64,000 nt of DNA from Lota lota (taxonomy: Eukaryota; Chordata; Actinopteri; Gadiformes; Lotidae). Below the pieces are notes generated by a model, which was not told where the DNA came from, ran no database searches, and saw only the letters and a program-made list of their open reading frames with translations. This document shows, one piece after another, positions 39,071 through 51,724 of the stretch. A program made the position numbers and the translations under genes. The stretch's first letter is position 1; each line of letters opens with the position of its first letter. The stretch lies in the NCBI GenBank assembly GCA_026745465.1, contig JACYXH010000826.1, positions 8,926,224 through 8,990,223 of the forward strand. Direction: 5' to 3'.

Positions 39071-39133
39071 CTAGCCGATGGTTTCCTACAGCGATAGGGT
39101 GTCAGTCTAGCCGATGGTTTCCTACAGCGATAG
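39071..39133. repeat. 36-bp tandem duplication
   Basis: CTAGCCGATGGTTTCCTACA followed by GCGATAG occurs at 39071-39097 and again at 39107-39133 without differences. Confidence 0.92.
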
Positions 39134-39270
39134 CACACAGCCGTTTCCTGTCCCCATTCCATCCACATCCACACCTTTCCCCTGTACCGCTGATAGGGAG
39201 AGATTGGAGATTGCCAGCAGAAGCCAACACACTCACCGGAGGGAGGCAAGGGATCCCTGACATGTGGCAC

Positions 39271-39272
<2 letters not shown>

Positions 39273-39318
<46 letters not shown>
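39273..39318. repeat. (G)46 homopolymer
   Basis: The longest pure G run in the window, bounded by CACGAG and CTGGTGC. Confidence 0.95.
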
Positions 39319-40628
39319 CTGGTGCTAAGGCATGCGACCCCAATGCAAACAAAATGAGAAAAGGGGGCCACAGTTTAACATATGTGGCAGTGGAATGAAT
39401 AATGGTATTATGATGTGCACTCTGGATTATGGATTTGAAACGCTTCTGAACATGGGCCTGTATATATTTTATTAAAGGTACAATTGTATAGTTATAATAA
39501 TATAATAAATTATATTAATTATATTATAGTACACACATTATACATAACATTCCTCAAATTGTTTACAATATGTTTACAATATATAATCATCAGCATGCAC
39601 ATTTTAACACAATTTCAAACTAAAGACCATACAAGTAACCAATAAAATACATTAAAAGAGGTTATCAAAAAAAGAATATCCGTCATGACCTATATGTCTT
39701 TTTTAATAACCTACACGATAGCCTACAGTATTACGACACAACATGCTAATCTGTAACGAGATATTAACAAAAAGTCAAGATAACTCCGGTTCTTATTCTT
39801 GCAGCCCTAGATTTGAATTAACATAGACTAGCAGACAACAATAAACTCCAACGAAATACATTCCCGACTACACGACAGAAGAAAGAAAAGTAATAGGATC
39901 AGAAGCCTGAAACGATCAATAAGCGCTCCTCCATCAAGTCCACCATCTCATCCCACCCGAGCACGAAGACACAATTATTATTCAAGCCTAGAAATGTCAG
40001 TCGGACGCTCTAATGAGAAGCAGCCAGACGTCCGCCTCTCGCTTTGCCCCCGATTCATTAGATTGTACTCCGCTACCGCTGCTTATTAATGTCCATCCTG
40101 CCTAATATGCACTCAGGTCTGGCGATAATCTGACGAAATTTGTGAAGAAGACTACCAATCTATATAATAAGATAGGCGTCTATAGCAATATAATTAACGA
40201 GCGTGAGAGTTCCCGTGTGTGACGCGAGGAGCCCTACACGACTCAGGAGCTATCCATGGTGCTGTCATTCGTTTTCTATAGTCTACCCTCTTCTCTTTTT
40301 TTCTTTTTTTTTCATTGTCCATGGCTTTTCCTTTGCATTTATTTCTTGATTTGCGTCACAATGAAACAAGAGACTGTGAGAAAACGAATGAATTAACAAT
40401 TAAGTTAAAAAAAATAGCACAGAGGCAATGCCCGTCCAAATTGACAAATGCAGCAATTATTTATATATATATATATATATATACATATATACATTTGTAA
40501 CACCTTAAGTGATGTTGTCACATTCGAATATTCAATATTTGCAAGTTACATACATATTTTCATTTATTTTGATACAGGCCAATATTGATATTCTTTCTTT
40601 TTTTATACATAGGCCTCTTTATCAATCC

Positions 40629-40693
40629 ATCCATCTATCTATCTATCTATCTATCTCTCTATCTCTCTCTATCTCTATCTATCTATCTATCTA

Positions 40694-40764
<71 letters not shown>

Positions 40765-40771
40765 TTTGCCT
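40629..40771. repeat. (ATCT)n then (AT)n compound microsatellite
   Basis: ATCT/CTCT repeats pass directly into a pure AT run from about 40697 to 40771. A smaller TA run lies at about 40460-40495. Similar ATCT tails often mark the 3' ends of fish LINE/SINE copies. Confidence 0.92.
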
Positions 40772-43018
40772 GACGAACGTTGAGTGAGGAAACAATCTGT
40801 GAATGTCTTTTGACTATACATTTCTTTTTTATATTGAAACATATAAGGTCATTATAAGTCAGCAAACAACCGTTCTTCGTTGTAATAATAACAAACATGT
40901 TTTCTTTCAGTTAAGGTTACTTGGTCCTTGGCATGGTATGTTTTAATTAACGCTTTTTTTTTGCAAAAACACGTTACGTAGCCAATTAGGTCACTAACCT
41001 TCATCCTACGAGTTAAACCCGTTTTCACTTTGACTGAGGAAAAGTTGCTTTCCCTCGCCGAGAAGGGCAAAAGTTGTGACTCTTTAAAACCTGTGGTTTT
41101 CTGTCACTTTGTGCATGCTCTGAGGTCCTAAATCCCAATTAGGGTCGGATGACACGCTGTTCTATTCATGCCGAACCCTTCTTGCATACATTTGCCTAGA
41201 AATGAACTTCTCAAATAGATTGCGTGTTAAATGCGTTCAGCAGCAGAAAAAATCGAATAGAGTGACAGTTTCTTTCTGAGGCAGTCGAGTGAAAAAAGGT
41301 ATGAATTTATAAGGTACACCGAAACATATCAATTCAGACAACTGTGCACGCCTTTATTCGTGCCCTTTCAGCCGGAACAAGTGACTTTAAGTTAGGGAAA
41401 TTCGCTTAAAAGGCGGCAGCGTAAACTTTGCAGGGACTTTGAATGATGAAATGCGGTGGCCCACCTCCGAAAAGAGAAAGCGCTGGAAGTTATAGCACGC
41501 ATGAACTGCGTTAGACAAGGCGCCGTTTAGTTGTCTTCTCTCTAATGTGACTTTGAATATTACTCTGGGTTAAAATCCCAATCGTGTCATCTGGTGGGAG
41601 TCCCATACATGCACAATTACTATTCAAACGCGCCAGCAATGTCCCACCCGCTTTAACCCAGCTGGTTTGTAGGCCTACTTAGTGCAACTTTCATCTTCCT
41701 CGACTTTTGGTACACCACAGTAAAGGCGGCCGTTGCGTCCAGTTAGACAGAAAATGCATACTTAACACAATTAATAAAGATGTTAACCGTATAGGTCTAA
41801 ATGCAAAATAAAGGGTAGGCCTATCTAGCCTTGGCAATGTAGGCCTACGTGTTTTTTTTTTATTGTACATGAATCCTAACGAAAAAAAAAAGAAAAGATC
41901 GGATATAGGTAGACTAAAACAGCGTGAGAATAAATATAGGCTCCTTGCACTTTGCGTCTTCGAAAAAGATAGTAAATTCATTGGGTCGACATAAAAGATG
42001 TGTTTTCTACTGAGCTTGAAAAGGTCTTTAATGATACCCTATTGAAACTAAAGCAGAGAGGTGGCGATGGTACCCCGAAAAAAAGGGCTCTATAGTCGGG
42101 GGACTTGAATGAAGATCCCTGGTGGGGCATTGGTCCCTTATATTTACTGCGTTGCTGTCGGACAGGTTGCTCTATGGCTCATTAATGGCCTACCAGTTAA
42201 GTCGGATCCATCCCCCCCCCCCCCCTCCCCCCCCCCGCCATTTGGATGATAAAACCCGCAGTGAGAGGAAGGCCTCTGCCAAATGGGAATATAGTCCGTC
42301 ACCCATAAACAACGTCTCGGTAGGCCTCTACGCTCCTTCGCTCCTTCGATAGTCGTTATTTAAGTTCATTAAATAGATGAAAAGTTCACTTAAGAGAATA
42401 GAACTCTTGGAATGCCCTTGATTGACTCCGCAATGGCGCTCTCGAATAAAGATCAGATCGTGTAATTAATGTGACTTTTCAAAAAAGGAAGAACAATGAC
42501 GACGGTCAAGCCATTTAATTTCATTTAATTTTCCGTCCCATTTGCTCCGAACACTGCTTTCACTTTGACACCAGGCTTTAGACTGTCCGCCGTGCTTCAG
42601 TGAGTGCATTGGAAAGGGCTCCACTCAAGTACTTTTTTTTACAGGGTTTGCCAACAGAAAGGAAATGTCTCCCTTTTCCCCTCTCGAGAATAATTCATTT
42701 CACTTTGTGAAATTAAAGACTTTAAGCAGTGCCCATCCACGGGATGGGAGTGAGAACCGACTGTATTAGTGGTGAGGGTGATTTGGAGAAGCGATCAGGG
42801 TACCAGCGAGCAATGGCAACACGTTAATAAATAACCCTCTGCACAGCCGGCGTTTACTTGCGCCTATTGATGAAATTGTTCGCGTGTCGTTCACGCCCTT
42901 TGACTGGAGAAGCGGAGACAGGAGAAGCCTCACAAAGTGAAGCAGTTGGATACTTTTAGTAGCAGTACTATGGAGAGAGAGACATAGAGAGATAATGAAA
43001 GTATGTGTGGGTGTGCGC

Positions 43019-43107
<89 letters not shown>
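43019..43107. repeat. (CA)n microsatellite, 89 bp
   Basis: Pure CA run followed by GACA/GATA/GAGA-rich DNA. Confidence 0.97.
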
Positions 43108-43110
<3 letters not shown>

Positions 43111-43119
43111 GACAGATAA

Positions 43120-43218
43120 AGCGAGAGAGCGACAGACAGACACACACACAGATAGAGAGAGACAGAGATACAGCGACAGAGAGAGCGTAAGTGAGTGAGA
43201 GAGAGAGTGAGTGAGTGA

Positions 43219-43263
<45 letters not shown>
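43120..43263. repeat. GAGA/GACA-rich array
   Basis: Purine-rich simple repeat ending in a nearly pure (GA)n run at about 43221-43263. Confidence 0.9.
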
Positions 43264-43265
<2 letters not shown>

Positions 43266-44515
43266 CTTCAGAGGTTATGGAAGACATGTTCGTGGCCTCA
43301 ATTTATCGCCCACAGGTTCTTGTTCTCACATTCTCTTTTAAACCCTCGACAGCAGAACATCAAAGAAGTCCAAATTTGTTGCAGCAAGTGATTACTACTT
43401 TTTCTATACATATGACATATCTAAAAATAGATAAATACACATTTTTATATATTTAAAATACATATGAATATATAAATATAAATATTAAATGTATATTGCA
43501 CAATTCCACTATTCTTACAATACATGGTTTAGACTCGAGTAAAAAAAATACGGTTTAAGTTAAAGCTTAGAGTCAGTAAATATTTGTTCTTTTCAGCGTC
43601 GAGTAATTTTCAAATTGCCAACATGGAAAATAAAAAATGTAAATAACATTTTAGAAATCCAACAATAGACGTGAGCTCTATAAGAAGTAATACTTTATGT
43701 ATGAGAAGATTTTAATTTATTAGGCATAGTTGTAATATATACATATTATTTACATTTTTTTTTTTACAATTTCAATCACTGAGGGATTAACCCGGCATCA
43801 ATAAAGCGAAAATGGCAAGAAACCGTGCAAGAGAAGTGGAAAGATGGTGCTGGTTATTTTCAAGCTGTTGCTATTTATTCTGGTGGTTCTCCCTTTGAGT
43901 ACCTGCCCGATCTCAACCCGGCACACGCCGAGAGTCAATAGAAGTTAACAAGTCCACTAAACATTCCTGTTCCTTTGTCCAAGTAGGGACACAAAGAGGA
44001 GAATAAAGTGCTTTGAAGTATGTAAAAACCCAAAAAAGAAGGCCAGCCAAGTAGATTTAAAGTAGCCAGTGATTTCCAAAAACTGGTTTGAAAGGGAAGA
44101 ATGAAAAGAGTAAGAATTTATGGATAAATTATACAGTGGATTTGTCAGTTAAAATATCGGAACTGTCTGGCGGACAAAGCCACATGCTGAGGATTAATGA
44201 TAGCTCCAGACCTTTGATTCTGAACCCCCTTTTCTCTGCCCTTGACAAATTGGATTTTGGGGATGGGAAGGTCGCTTGGTCTATTGTCTCTGGGCCGTTT
44301 AGGAGCAATTCATTATGTTCTATGGTGAGGGAAAGTCTCCATGTGACCACCTCGACCCGTTTTCACTCCTCACAGCTGTTGAAAGAGGCAAACTCTCTCA
44401 CACGCTGCGCGCACTCCCGACTAGTCCCCCCGTTTGCGCGTCAACACGCCGAGAGGGGATACCTTGTTGCTGCATTAGAAAAAGCCGGGTCGCATACGCC
44501 ACCGCGTCACTTTGC

Positions 44516-44528
44516 GGGCGGAGATTGG
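44516..44528 (+). promoter_or_regulatory. prdm13: GC box and inverted CCAAT box of the prdm13 core promoter
   Basis: GGGCGG at 44516-44521 and ATTGG at 44524-44528 lie about 95 bp before the chosen ATG. The surrounding 200 bp is CpG-rich. No TATA box is evident. Confidence 0.5.
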
Positions 44529-44618
44529 CCTGTGCTCATCTCTCTGACTCTCCCACTTGTCTCGTTCAGTCACCGCTTGGGCTTCATGGTTCTGATCTCG
44601 GCACACGCACAGCCAGCC

Positions 44619-47600
44619 ATGCAAGCATCACGAACCTCTCCTATCAGTGTGTTTGCGGACTGCTGCATCCCTGCTGGACTCCGCATAGGACCGGTGCCGG
44701 GCATTTTCAAACTCGGAAAGTACTTGTCGGACCGTAAAGAAGTTGGACCCAAGAAAAAGGTAGACTACAATGCAACTTTCTCTCTTTCTCCCCCCCCCCC
44801 CCCCCCCCCCCATTCATTCTTGACTTATTCAGTGCTTTATTGGTTTAATATATTATTTATGTGACCGACTAGGGAGCAGGTTGGTTAACATATTACAAAT
44901 TACACATTATTTCTAATTTATATAGGATCTAATCTATTTTCTTTATTTTCGTAATTTATTGACAGTTTTATATACAATAGGCCTACATAGTTATGCTAAT
45001 TAATAATATTATAGTAACTCCTTGATGCTCTTTTCAACGAATATTTACCGATTTAATAATAAACAACGACTGATTGCATTACAGTAGAATGTAGGCCTAT
45101 ATTTACACAAATGAATGCCATTTACATTGTTTAATATATCTGTCATCGTCCAACGGGCCTTATCTTATTAATTGGTTTAGGCTGTCAAAATTTTTGAAAT
45201 AATTGCATTTTATCAGTAGTCTAGGCCTATAGCCGACTTGTCAGTTTGTCTGCTTGTAGTGAACCGTCCTAATGGGATTCTGCAGGATGTATCTGCCATC
45301 ACTTGCTGTAGAGACACTCTGGTTATTTCAATAACATATTTCAATAAATGAAGGCCTAAGCCACCGACACAGGACCGAATTATTATGCCTGGATTCCAGC
45401 TCAAATAAAAGGGGCCTATTAAGACTTAAATTGAATAAATAAACAAACGTGATGACACGGATGGTTCCGTTATATATTACACAATAATCGTACAAACAAA
45501 CGAAAGAAAACAAAAAACGAACGTATTAACCTACGTAAAAAAAAAACAAATACCGATTCATAGACCTATAGAAGAAATAATGACATAAATAATGTACATA
45601 GAATAAAAAGCGAATTTGCAGCCATAACTGCTTTGTAAGTGCTCCGTGTTATTGTGCAAGCTGTCAGCGGTAGTGATGGATGCGTCTAAATGCAAGGCCC
45701 CGGGGGCTGTGCGCGATCATCAGGTGCAATCTCTGTGTCAAATGTCACGCTTCAATCTTTCATCTCCGTGAACAGTTTAGAAACGCTCTGACACTCCTCA
45801 AATTCGTTTCCCATATCAACTCAATTAGGCCTGCGTTTTTCGCGTTAATAAATGATCACTGTTGCCTCACGGCGTTGGGATACAGACGTAGTTCATGTTG
45901 GGACCGTTTGAACACGGATGCAAATTCGTTCAATGAAAAGCAAAAACAATAGATATAGTCAGAAATTATTTGCCATAATTACAAGAAAATAATTACGACA
46001 GAACACACCCTTCCTTTTATGATGGTAAAATGTCACTATACATTTATGTATTTGTTTATTATTATTTGGTTTGTCTTTTTGGTGTGTGTTTCCCATTCTA
46101 ACGACGCCTTCATGGTTGTGTGCCTTAGATTCGCATCACACGGGGGGACTTCGTGGACGAATCGGGCTGCACTGTACCAGAGTGGATTGGGTTCATACGC
46201 GCCGCAAGGAACAGTCAAGAGCAAAACTTGGAAGCCGTCTCGGATTTACCTGGCGGACAGGTGAGAGGCTTTATATCATGCACGGTGCTGCATTGATCGG
46301 TTTTGTTAATCCTTTGAGACATCTGAGTGACCTAATCTCTTTATTAATTTATTTTTGAAGATTTTCTACCGTGTGCTGAGAGAGATACCTGCCGGTGAAG
46401 AGCTGAGTGTGTGGTACTCCAACCTCCTGGCCCAGTTGTACAACATACCGACCACAGCCACTCCAACTCACGACGAAAAAGGTACATAACAAAAGGATCA
46501 ATGGAGAATGATTATGAACCTTGTTTAGATTAATTCTGGCTGAACGAACAAAAGATGCATGTTCTTATTTTAGTTATTTTTGGTAGTTTTGTTTAAGGCC
46601 TTAAAGGATGCCTGAAACTACAATCGACATTTTGAGAGGTCCATCATTTCACGTTTTAGTGACTCAATAGTGTGATGTTCGATCAATTGCATTTTAGTCT
46701 CTCGGGCTTAGTGTTTTAGTGTTTTATTTTTTAATGCAAATCAAAGCTTTTCTATTGTAGGCCGTTTACCGTTGACAGTTTGTAGTAATGTCACAGAATA
46801 CAATGCTATGACTCTGTTTTAGGTGCTAATAATTCTAATACTACTACTAATAATATATTATTATTATTAATAATAATAAAATAATGTAAAGAGTAGCTAT
46901 TAGTTTAATCGACACATACTTTTTTTATTGTAGGATATTATGCATTAACCAAATTCATTTTTTTAAATTATGCATAAGGCAAGAGGTTGTAAGGCCTTTT
47001 AAAAAATCTCCTTGTTTACGTTGAAGTTCATATATTTAGTTTGTGCTTGGGTATTAATGTCTTAATTTCTTTTAATTACCAACGAACGCATCAAAGCCAA
47101 CTATAGCCCATATTTTCTATATATATAAATGTAAAGTTATGTTATTCGTTTATCCAATTACCAAAATACTAACGGCATTGAAGCAACCACTGGATGGGCC
47201 AATATAAAGATTATATATCACCCCAGAAATGAATAGTAGTTTAACAGCAGATGAAGAAGAGAGTTAACAACTGTCCCTCGCATCATTAATATTGATGTAT
47301 TCAAAACCAAATAAATCCCCCCAAAAACAAGTGCTTCACGCTTAATTAGCTGGGTGCGTCAGGTATTGTTGTCCAATGAATACCAACTTTTATGTGGGAT
47401 GTATATTGCCCTCCTGATTTGCGACCGAGCACTGCTGTGAGCGTTGCCTTCCCGGTCAGCCGCGCCGTGCGCTCCTTGACATACGCGTTACCATTATTTG
47501 GCGTCAACAGATGGGACCATCGCCATTGTTTCTGGCGACTTGCGATTTCAAGCAACAGCTGCTGTCACTTCCACGGGAATAAGCGGAGCGCATAGATGGA

Positions 47601-49444
47601 TGGATGGAGAAAGTCCTCCGTATTCAATGCCTTGGTTTACTGGGCGCCAGATTGGGAAAGGGCGTTTGCTCTTTTGATGGCAAAAAAAAAACAAACAAAA
47701 AAAACAATGGGGTCCAATGAGGATTACAAAATCATTACATGTATATTAACCGCTCATTACTCTGCGGGGAGGCATGCTGTAAACTCGATAGAACGCGCAT
47801 CCTAATTCTAATGATTTATTTTTCTAGCAAGGTTTGTTTGATGAATAATGTATCCCATTATATCAAGCAAATAGAATATCCCCTTTCCCTCCGTCCATGT
47901 TCTGAATGTATTACTTACAACCCTATCCCATGTGTGTTCTGTGGTGTTTGTATATATTATTAAGACAACGGTTTCCTTCTCTCTCACCAGGCGAGGAGCG
48001 CTACATCTGCTGGTACTGTTGGAGAATATTCAAATACCCAAACACGCTCAAGGCGCACGTGCACTTCCACTGCGCCCTGAGCAACGGACGTGGGTTCGTG
48101 AGCCACGACCAGGCCAGGGGCAGGTCACCCAAATCCGGAGACATACCCAACACCTCGACCTCCCCGAGGGTCGGCCACAACACGTCCATCTCAGAGTCAG
48201 GCAGGAGAGCCGTGTCTTCCTCCCCGTTCCCCAACAAAGTGGGCCTGTCAAAGAAAAGCCCCGAGGAACAGGACCGGGCCCTCGACATGAGCGTCACGTC
48301 GGCTAGAAACCACGGACACTTCCTCGGCTTTGGCGCCACGACGTCGGTGCTGAGCAGCATGGGCTTCCACCCGGGCGTGCGCTCTGCGTTCAAACCAATG
48401 GGCATGTCCAAGGCCCCGAGCGCCGATTCCTCAAGGGAGGAGTCCAGCGGGAAACTCAACGGATTGGGTTTCAGCAAACAAGTGGGAAACGTGAAGTCAG
48501 TGCGCAATGTGAACGAATCTTTAAACTGCGGCGGCCATCCTTCCAAGTGTGTGCCAGCAATCGAGTCGATATCTCCGATGGTGCCATGCACGAACCCCAT
48601 TCGGGGTTTCCCGCTATTGCCACACATCGAGGACACCTCTGCGTTCAAGCACGTCGATAGTCGGATGCACACGGGCCTGTCTCCTTCCCGCTACCCACAC
48701 ATGGCACCTGGACTCCATTTTGAAAGGTTCTCATTGCCCCAGTTCGACGGTGTCAAGCCGTACAATGGAGACTGTAACATCCCTCTTATGCCCTTCACGG
48801 TCTATAACGGTGAGCTCCTTTATAGCTCGCCTTATTACCCATTAAAGTTCCATTTCAGCAATCTCCTGAAGTACCCCGAGTCCATGTCTTACTTTAGTGC
48901 GCCATCTCTTAACCAAGACATCGGTCAAATCACCAACATCGACAGAGAGATAGCGATGCACACACAGCAGTTGTCTGAAATTGGCGTTGAGAAAAACAGG
49001 ACGAGGCTCGAGTCGATGCCCGCAAGCAACCAGGGCTCCGGCAAACCGAAAAAGGGCCACCTATGCCTGTACTGTGGGAAGCTGTACTCTCGGAAATATG
49101 GACTGAAAATACACATGAGGACACACACGGGTTACAAACCCCTCAAGTGCAAGGTGTGCTTCCGGCCGTTCGGCGACCCCAGCAACCTGAACAAACACAT
49201 CCGCCTGCACGCGGAGGGGAACACGCCGTACAGGTGCGAGTTCTGCGGCAAGGTGCTGGTGCGCCGGCGGGACCTGGAGCGCCACGTCAAGTCCCGGCAT
49301 CCAGGGCAGACTCTCAAGAAGAACGAGGACAAGGCGGACGACATGTTCGACGACGCCGAGCAGAAGAGCGACAACGACAGCGACGTCGACGTGTGCTTCA
49401 CCGACGACCAGAGCGACCAGGAGTCCGGCAAACACACCGATTAA
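44619..49444 (+). CDS. prdm13: PR domain zinc finger protein 13, complete, 4 exons, 615 aa
   Basis: A nuclear transcription factor that specifies GABAergic fate in dorsal spinal cord and amacrine cells in retina, acting downstream of Ptf1a in other vertebrates. Exons: 44619-44759, 46129-46260, 46361-46481, 47991-49444, all GT-AG with phases 0, 0 and 1 (1848 nt). The N-terminus shares [30 protein letters not shown] with human. The PR domain spans exons 1-3, including [15 protein letters not shown] and the end ELSVWYSN. A first C2H2 finger follows ([20 protein letters not shown], residues about 138-158). A long low-complexity middle contains [25 protein letters not shown] and [17 protein letters not shown] motifs. 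Three C-terminal C2H2 fingers span about residues 490-575, from [20 protein letters not shown] to [15 protein letters not shown]. The acidic end is [13 protein letters not shown]. It is shorter than human (707 aa) because poly-Gly/His/Pro tracts are absent. I chose the ATG at 44619 by similarity and its purine at -3; another in-frame ATG lies at 44586. Confidence 0.97.
44790..44811. repeat. (C)22 homopolymer
   Basis: Pure C run in prdm13 intron 1, 30 bp after the exon 1 donor, preceded by a TCTCTTTCTC tract. Confidence 0.95.
44812..46128 (+). other. prdm13: prdm13 intron 1 remainder
   Basis: AT-rich, without a recognisable repeat family. It contains three perfect TAGGCCTA palindromes (44978, 45092, 45222). 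No additional exon is supported. Confidence 0.6.
46482..47990 (+). other. prdm13: prdm13 intron 3
   Basis: About 1.5 kb, AT-rich, with a short TAATAATAA run near 46847-46884. No repeat element or exon recognised. The reading frame of exon 4 stays open for 28 codons upstream of the acceptor, which has no meaning beyond chance. Confidence 0.6.
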
Positions 49445-50100
49445 CATGAACGTTGCGTCACGGGCAACGAGAGACTCGTCCACATAGGCCCATGTAGAAA
49501 AAAAAACGGTTACCAATAATCCCCTTTTGTAATATATATCGTCACCCCGTGATCAATTATTTATGATTGAAACCCTTGAAATGTGACATGTGGTTTACAT
49601 CTACATTCCATAAGACGAGATATGGTCGAAACCCATGATAGGTCTACCTAGGGTCTGGGTAATAGGCCTACTACGAACACGTGGAAATGCATTGTTGATA
49701 GGCTATCTTGCGTTAACACACCTTCTAAAATATTCATCGGACTGCGCCAGTTGCACTTTAATCCATGTAGTCAAGTCATACAGTAGCGTAGGCCTATTAG
49801 CACCGACAGGAAAGAGGCCTATTGCGGGGATTTAGCTCGGAAAACGGATTCGCTCACTACATTCGCATTGCATAGCATCGTACTTATTGCAGAATTTGCA
49901 CTTTCTTTGCGAGAAGCAGTCAGCATTCCTATCCAATAAGTGAACGAACTGCGTCTAGGAAAAAAGGTATTGGGCGACTGCCGTCGTAGCCTCTGTGTAA
50001 AGTGTACAGTATGATATTTGACAGTTATGTGAGAGTGCTGTATACGTTTGTTTATAAGTGATTTTCATCCTGTTTACTAAAGTGTTTGTTTTTGAATAAA
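49445..50100 (+). other. prdm13: prdm13 3' UTR
   Basis: Follows the TAA at 49442-49444. A canonical AATAAA lies at 50095-50100, giving a 3' UTR of about 660 bp plus the cleavage offset. Two TAGGCCTA palindromes lie inside (49663, 49789). Confidence 0.7.
50095..50100 (+). terminator. prdm13: Polyadenylation signal of prdm13
   Basis: AATAAA in TTTTTGAATAAATTGATTT, preceded by TGTTTGTTTTT. Confidence 0.75.
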
Positions 50101-50695
50101 TTGATTTAAATACCACGAAGACGTTATGTTTAATACGTTCATTGGCTTCCTTTTGAATATTCTTTTTTATAGTAGGCCTACTCCAAGAGCTAAGCCTATC
50201 ATATATGGCTATACAACTAATCTTTTATAAGGCTTTATAATATGTGTATAGGTAAAAAAAAAGAAAAAAGAATTGGAAAGTTTGGGTTCCCTGCAGATTA
50301 TTTCCAACGATTAGGCACGACATAGGAATATATTCAAGTGTAAGGTCTCTTAATAAAAAAAGACACACTTTATTATTTTCAATGTCTTTGAAAACGTTCA
50401 GGCCTATCAAAAATAGTAAAAGGTATAGCAACAAAACAAATCTCCATCGGTCACCGAATTTAGTCGGTGAACGTCCTTCGGTGCGATGTGGCACATTTGG
50501 TGTGAAAAATGTAAAGCTGATTATAAGAGTACTTTAACATGGCTAAAGCAACTAATTTAATATCAAAACATATTATTAATGTCTGCATTGTATGCATTAT
50601 AATATGCATGTATTATGTCTTGTAATTATTCATGAAAAAGGTATACGCCTCGTCCTAGTCGGAAAATACACAATATTTGAGTAACAAATTTGGTC

Positions 50696-50723
50696 AGGGG
50701 TAGGGGTATATATACCTACCCCT
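50696..50723. repeat. 28-bp near-perfect palindrome
   Basis: Arms AGGGGTAGG (50696-50704) and CCTACCCCT (50715-50723) are exact inverted repeats around GGTATATATA, which itself contains the palindrome TATATATA. Located 0.6 kb past the prdm13 polyA signal. Confidence 0.9.
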
Positions 50724-51642
50724 AAAATCCATCCTATTTAATAACAGGGAAAGTCAGCCACATGACAAAATATAAATATTGAAATTCCAAAACTGTGGTT
50801 CCTAATTGAAATTCACAGCACATATTTCCACCTATTACAAGACAATAATTATATTATATTGTAATTACATTTCATGGTTCCTTGTCACATTAAGTCCATA
50901 CGCTTTCAATGGACCAGGTCAGCTGATGTCCATCTAAGAAATGCAGACCAGCTGAAATACAACACTGTACACTGTGCACCACAACAAGCAAAAACACATC
51001 ACACAGAATAACATGCTGCATATACCACCGTTTACAATACAGGCCGTCAAACAATAGATTTCCTTCACAAATTGATCATTTTTTCCATGAGTCAGTGACG
51101 GCCCTGCTGGGTGACTGTGAAAGAATCAAAGTATTGTGGGTTGGGAAACATCGTAAAAATAAATAATAATAATCACCTGTTATCCTGTGATAGCATACGC
51201 TTTGTCCTCCTCTCCATGTTTTCTGTAGCAGAATATTTAATAACCAAGCGAAGCAAAGTGGGACGTTTTGCACTGCCACACAACACAACGTGGCCAAATG
51301 GCTTGAGTAAAAGGAAATAAATGCTGGCCAGAATGCAGTTTTAGGTGTAGACAAAAACTATATTTTCTCGTCATTAATTGTGAGTAATTAATGGGACACA
51401 TGATCATGGAGGTGCAACAAGCACACTTAGCTTTAAACACAGACACACAGCTGCCTTTAATTCCCTATATAAACACATTAGCTAATGGCTAAGAGGAAGT
51501 GTGAGAATGAGGAAGATTATAATTTTCTTTCCAGTATTGATAGAATGAAGGCCTACTGTCAGTCACACTTCAGCACATTATATTATCTGTACACTTACAG
51601 TATAGGTGTGGCGGTTGAGTCTGAGGTGACTTGGTTGACATA

Positions 51643-51722
<80 letters not shown>
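51643..51722. repeat. (CA)n microsatellite, 80 bp
   Basis: Pure CA run in intergenic DNA downstream of prdm13. Confidence 0.97.

Positions 51723-51724
<2 letters not shown>

Larger units (their letters stand above)
38831..44480. other. Intergenic region upstream of prdm13
   Basis: No gene seen in 5.6 kb. It contains a 36-bp tandem duplication (39071-39133), a 46-base G run, an ATCT/AT array, a CA array and a GA array. Between these are long non-repetitive stretches (for example 39950-40150, 41050-41260, 41390-41660 and 42360-42760) with Hox-like TAAT/ATTA cores and no coding potential. They are candidates for prdm13 enhancers by position only. In human, noncoding changes upstream of PRDM13 cause North Carolina macular dystrophy, so this interval matters biologically. 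Confidence 0.5.

Noticed and set aside
44088..44864. A 258-codon frame taken as a single-exon gene
   Set aside because: Its last third contains prdm13 exon 1 and its donor at 44760; the part before it is promoter-like, and the part after the donor is intron with a C run.
49061..49516. A 151-codon minus-strand frame opposite the prdm13 zinc fingers
   Set aside because: Antisense shadow of a GC-rich, constrained coding exon.
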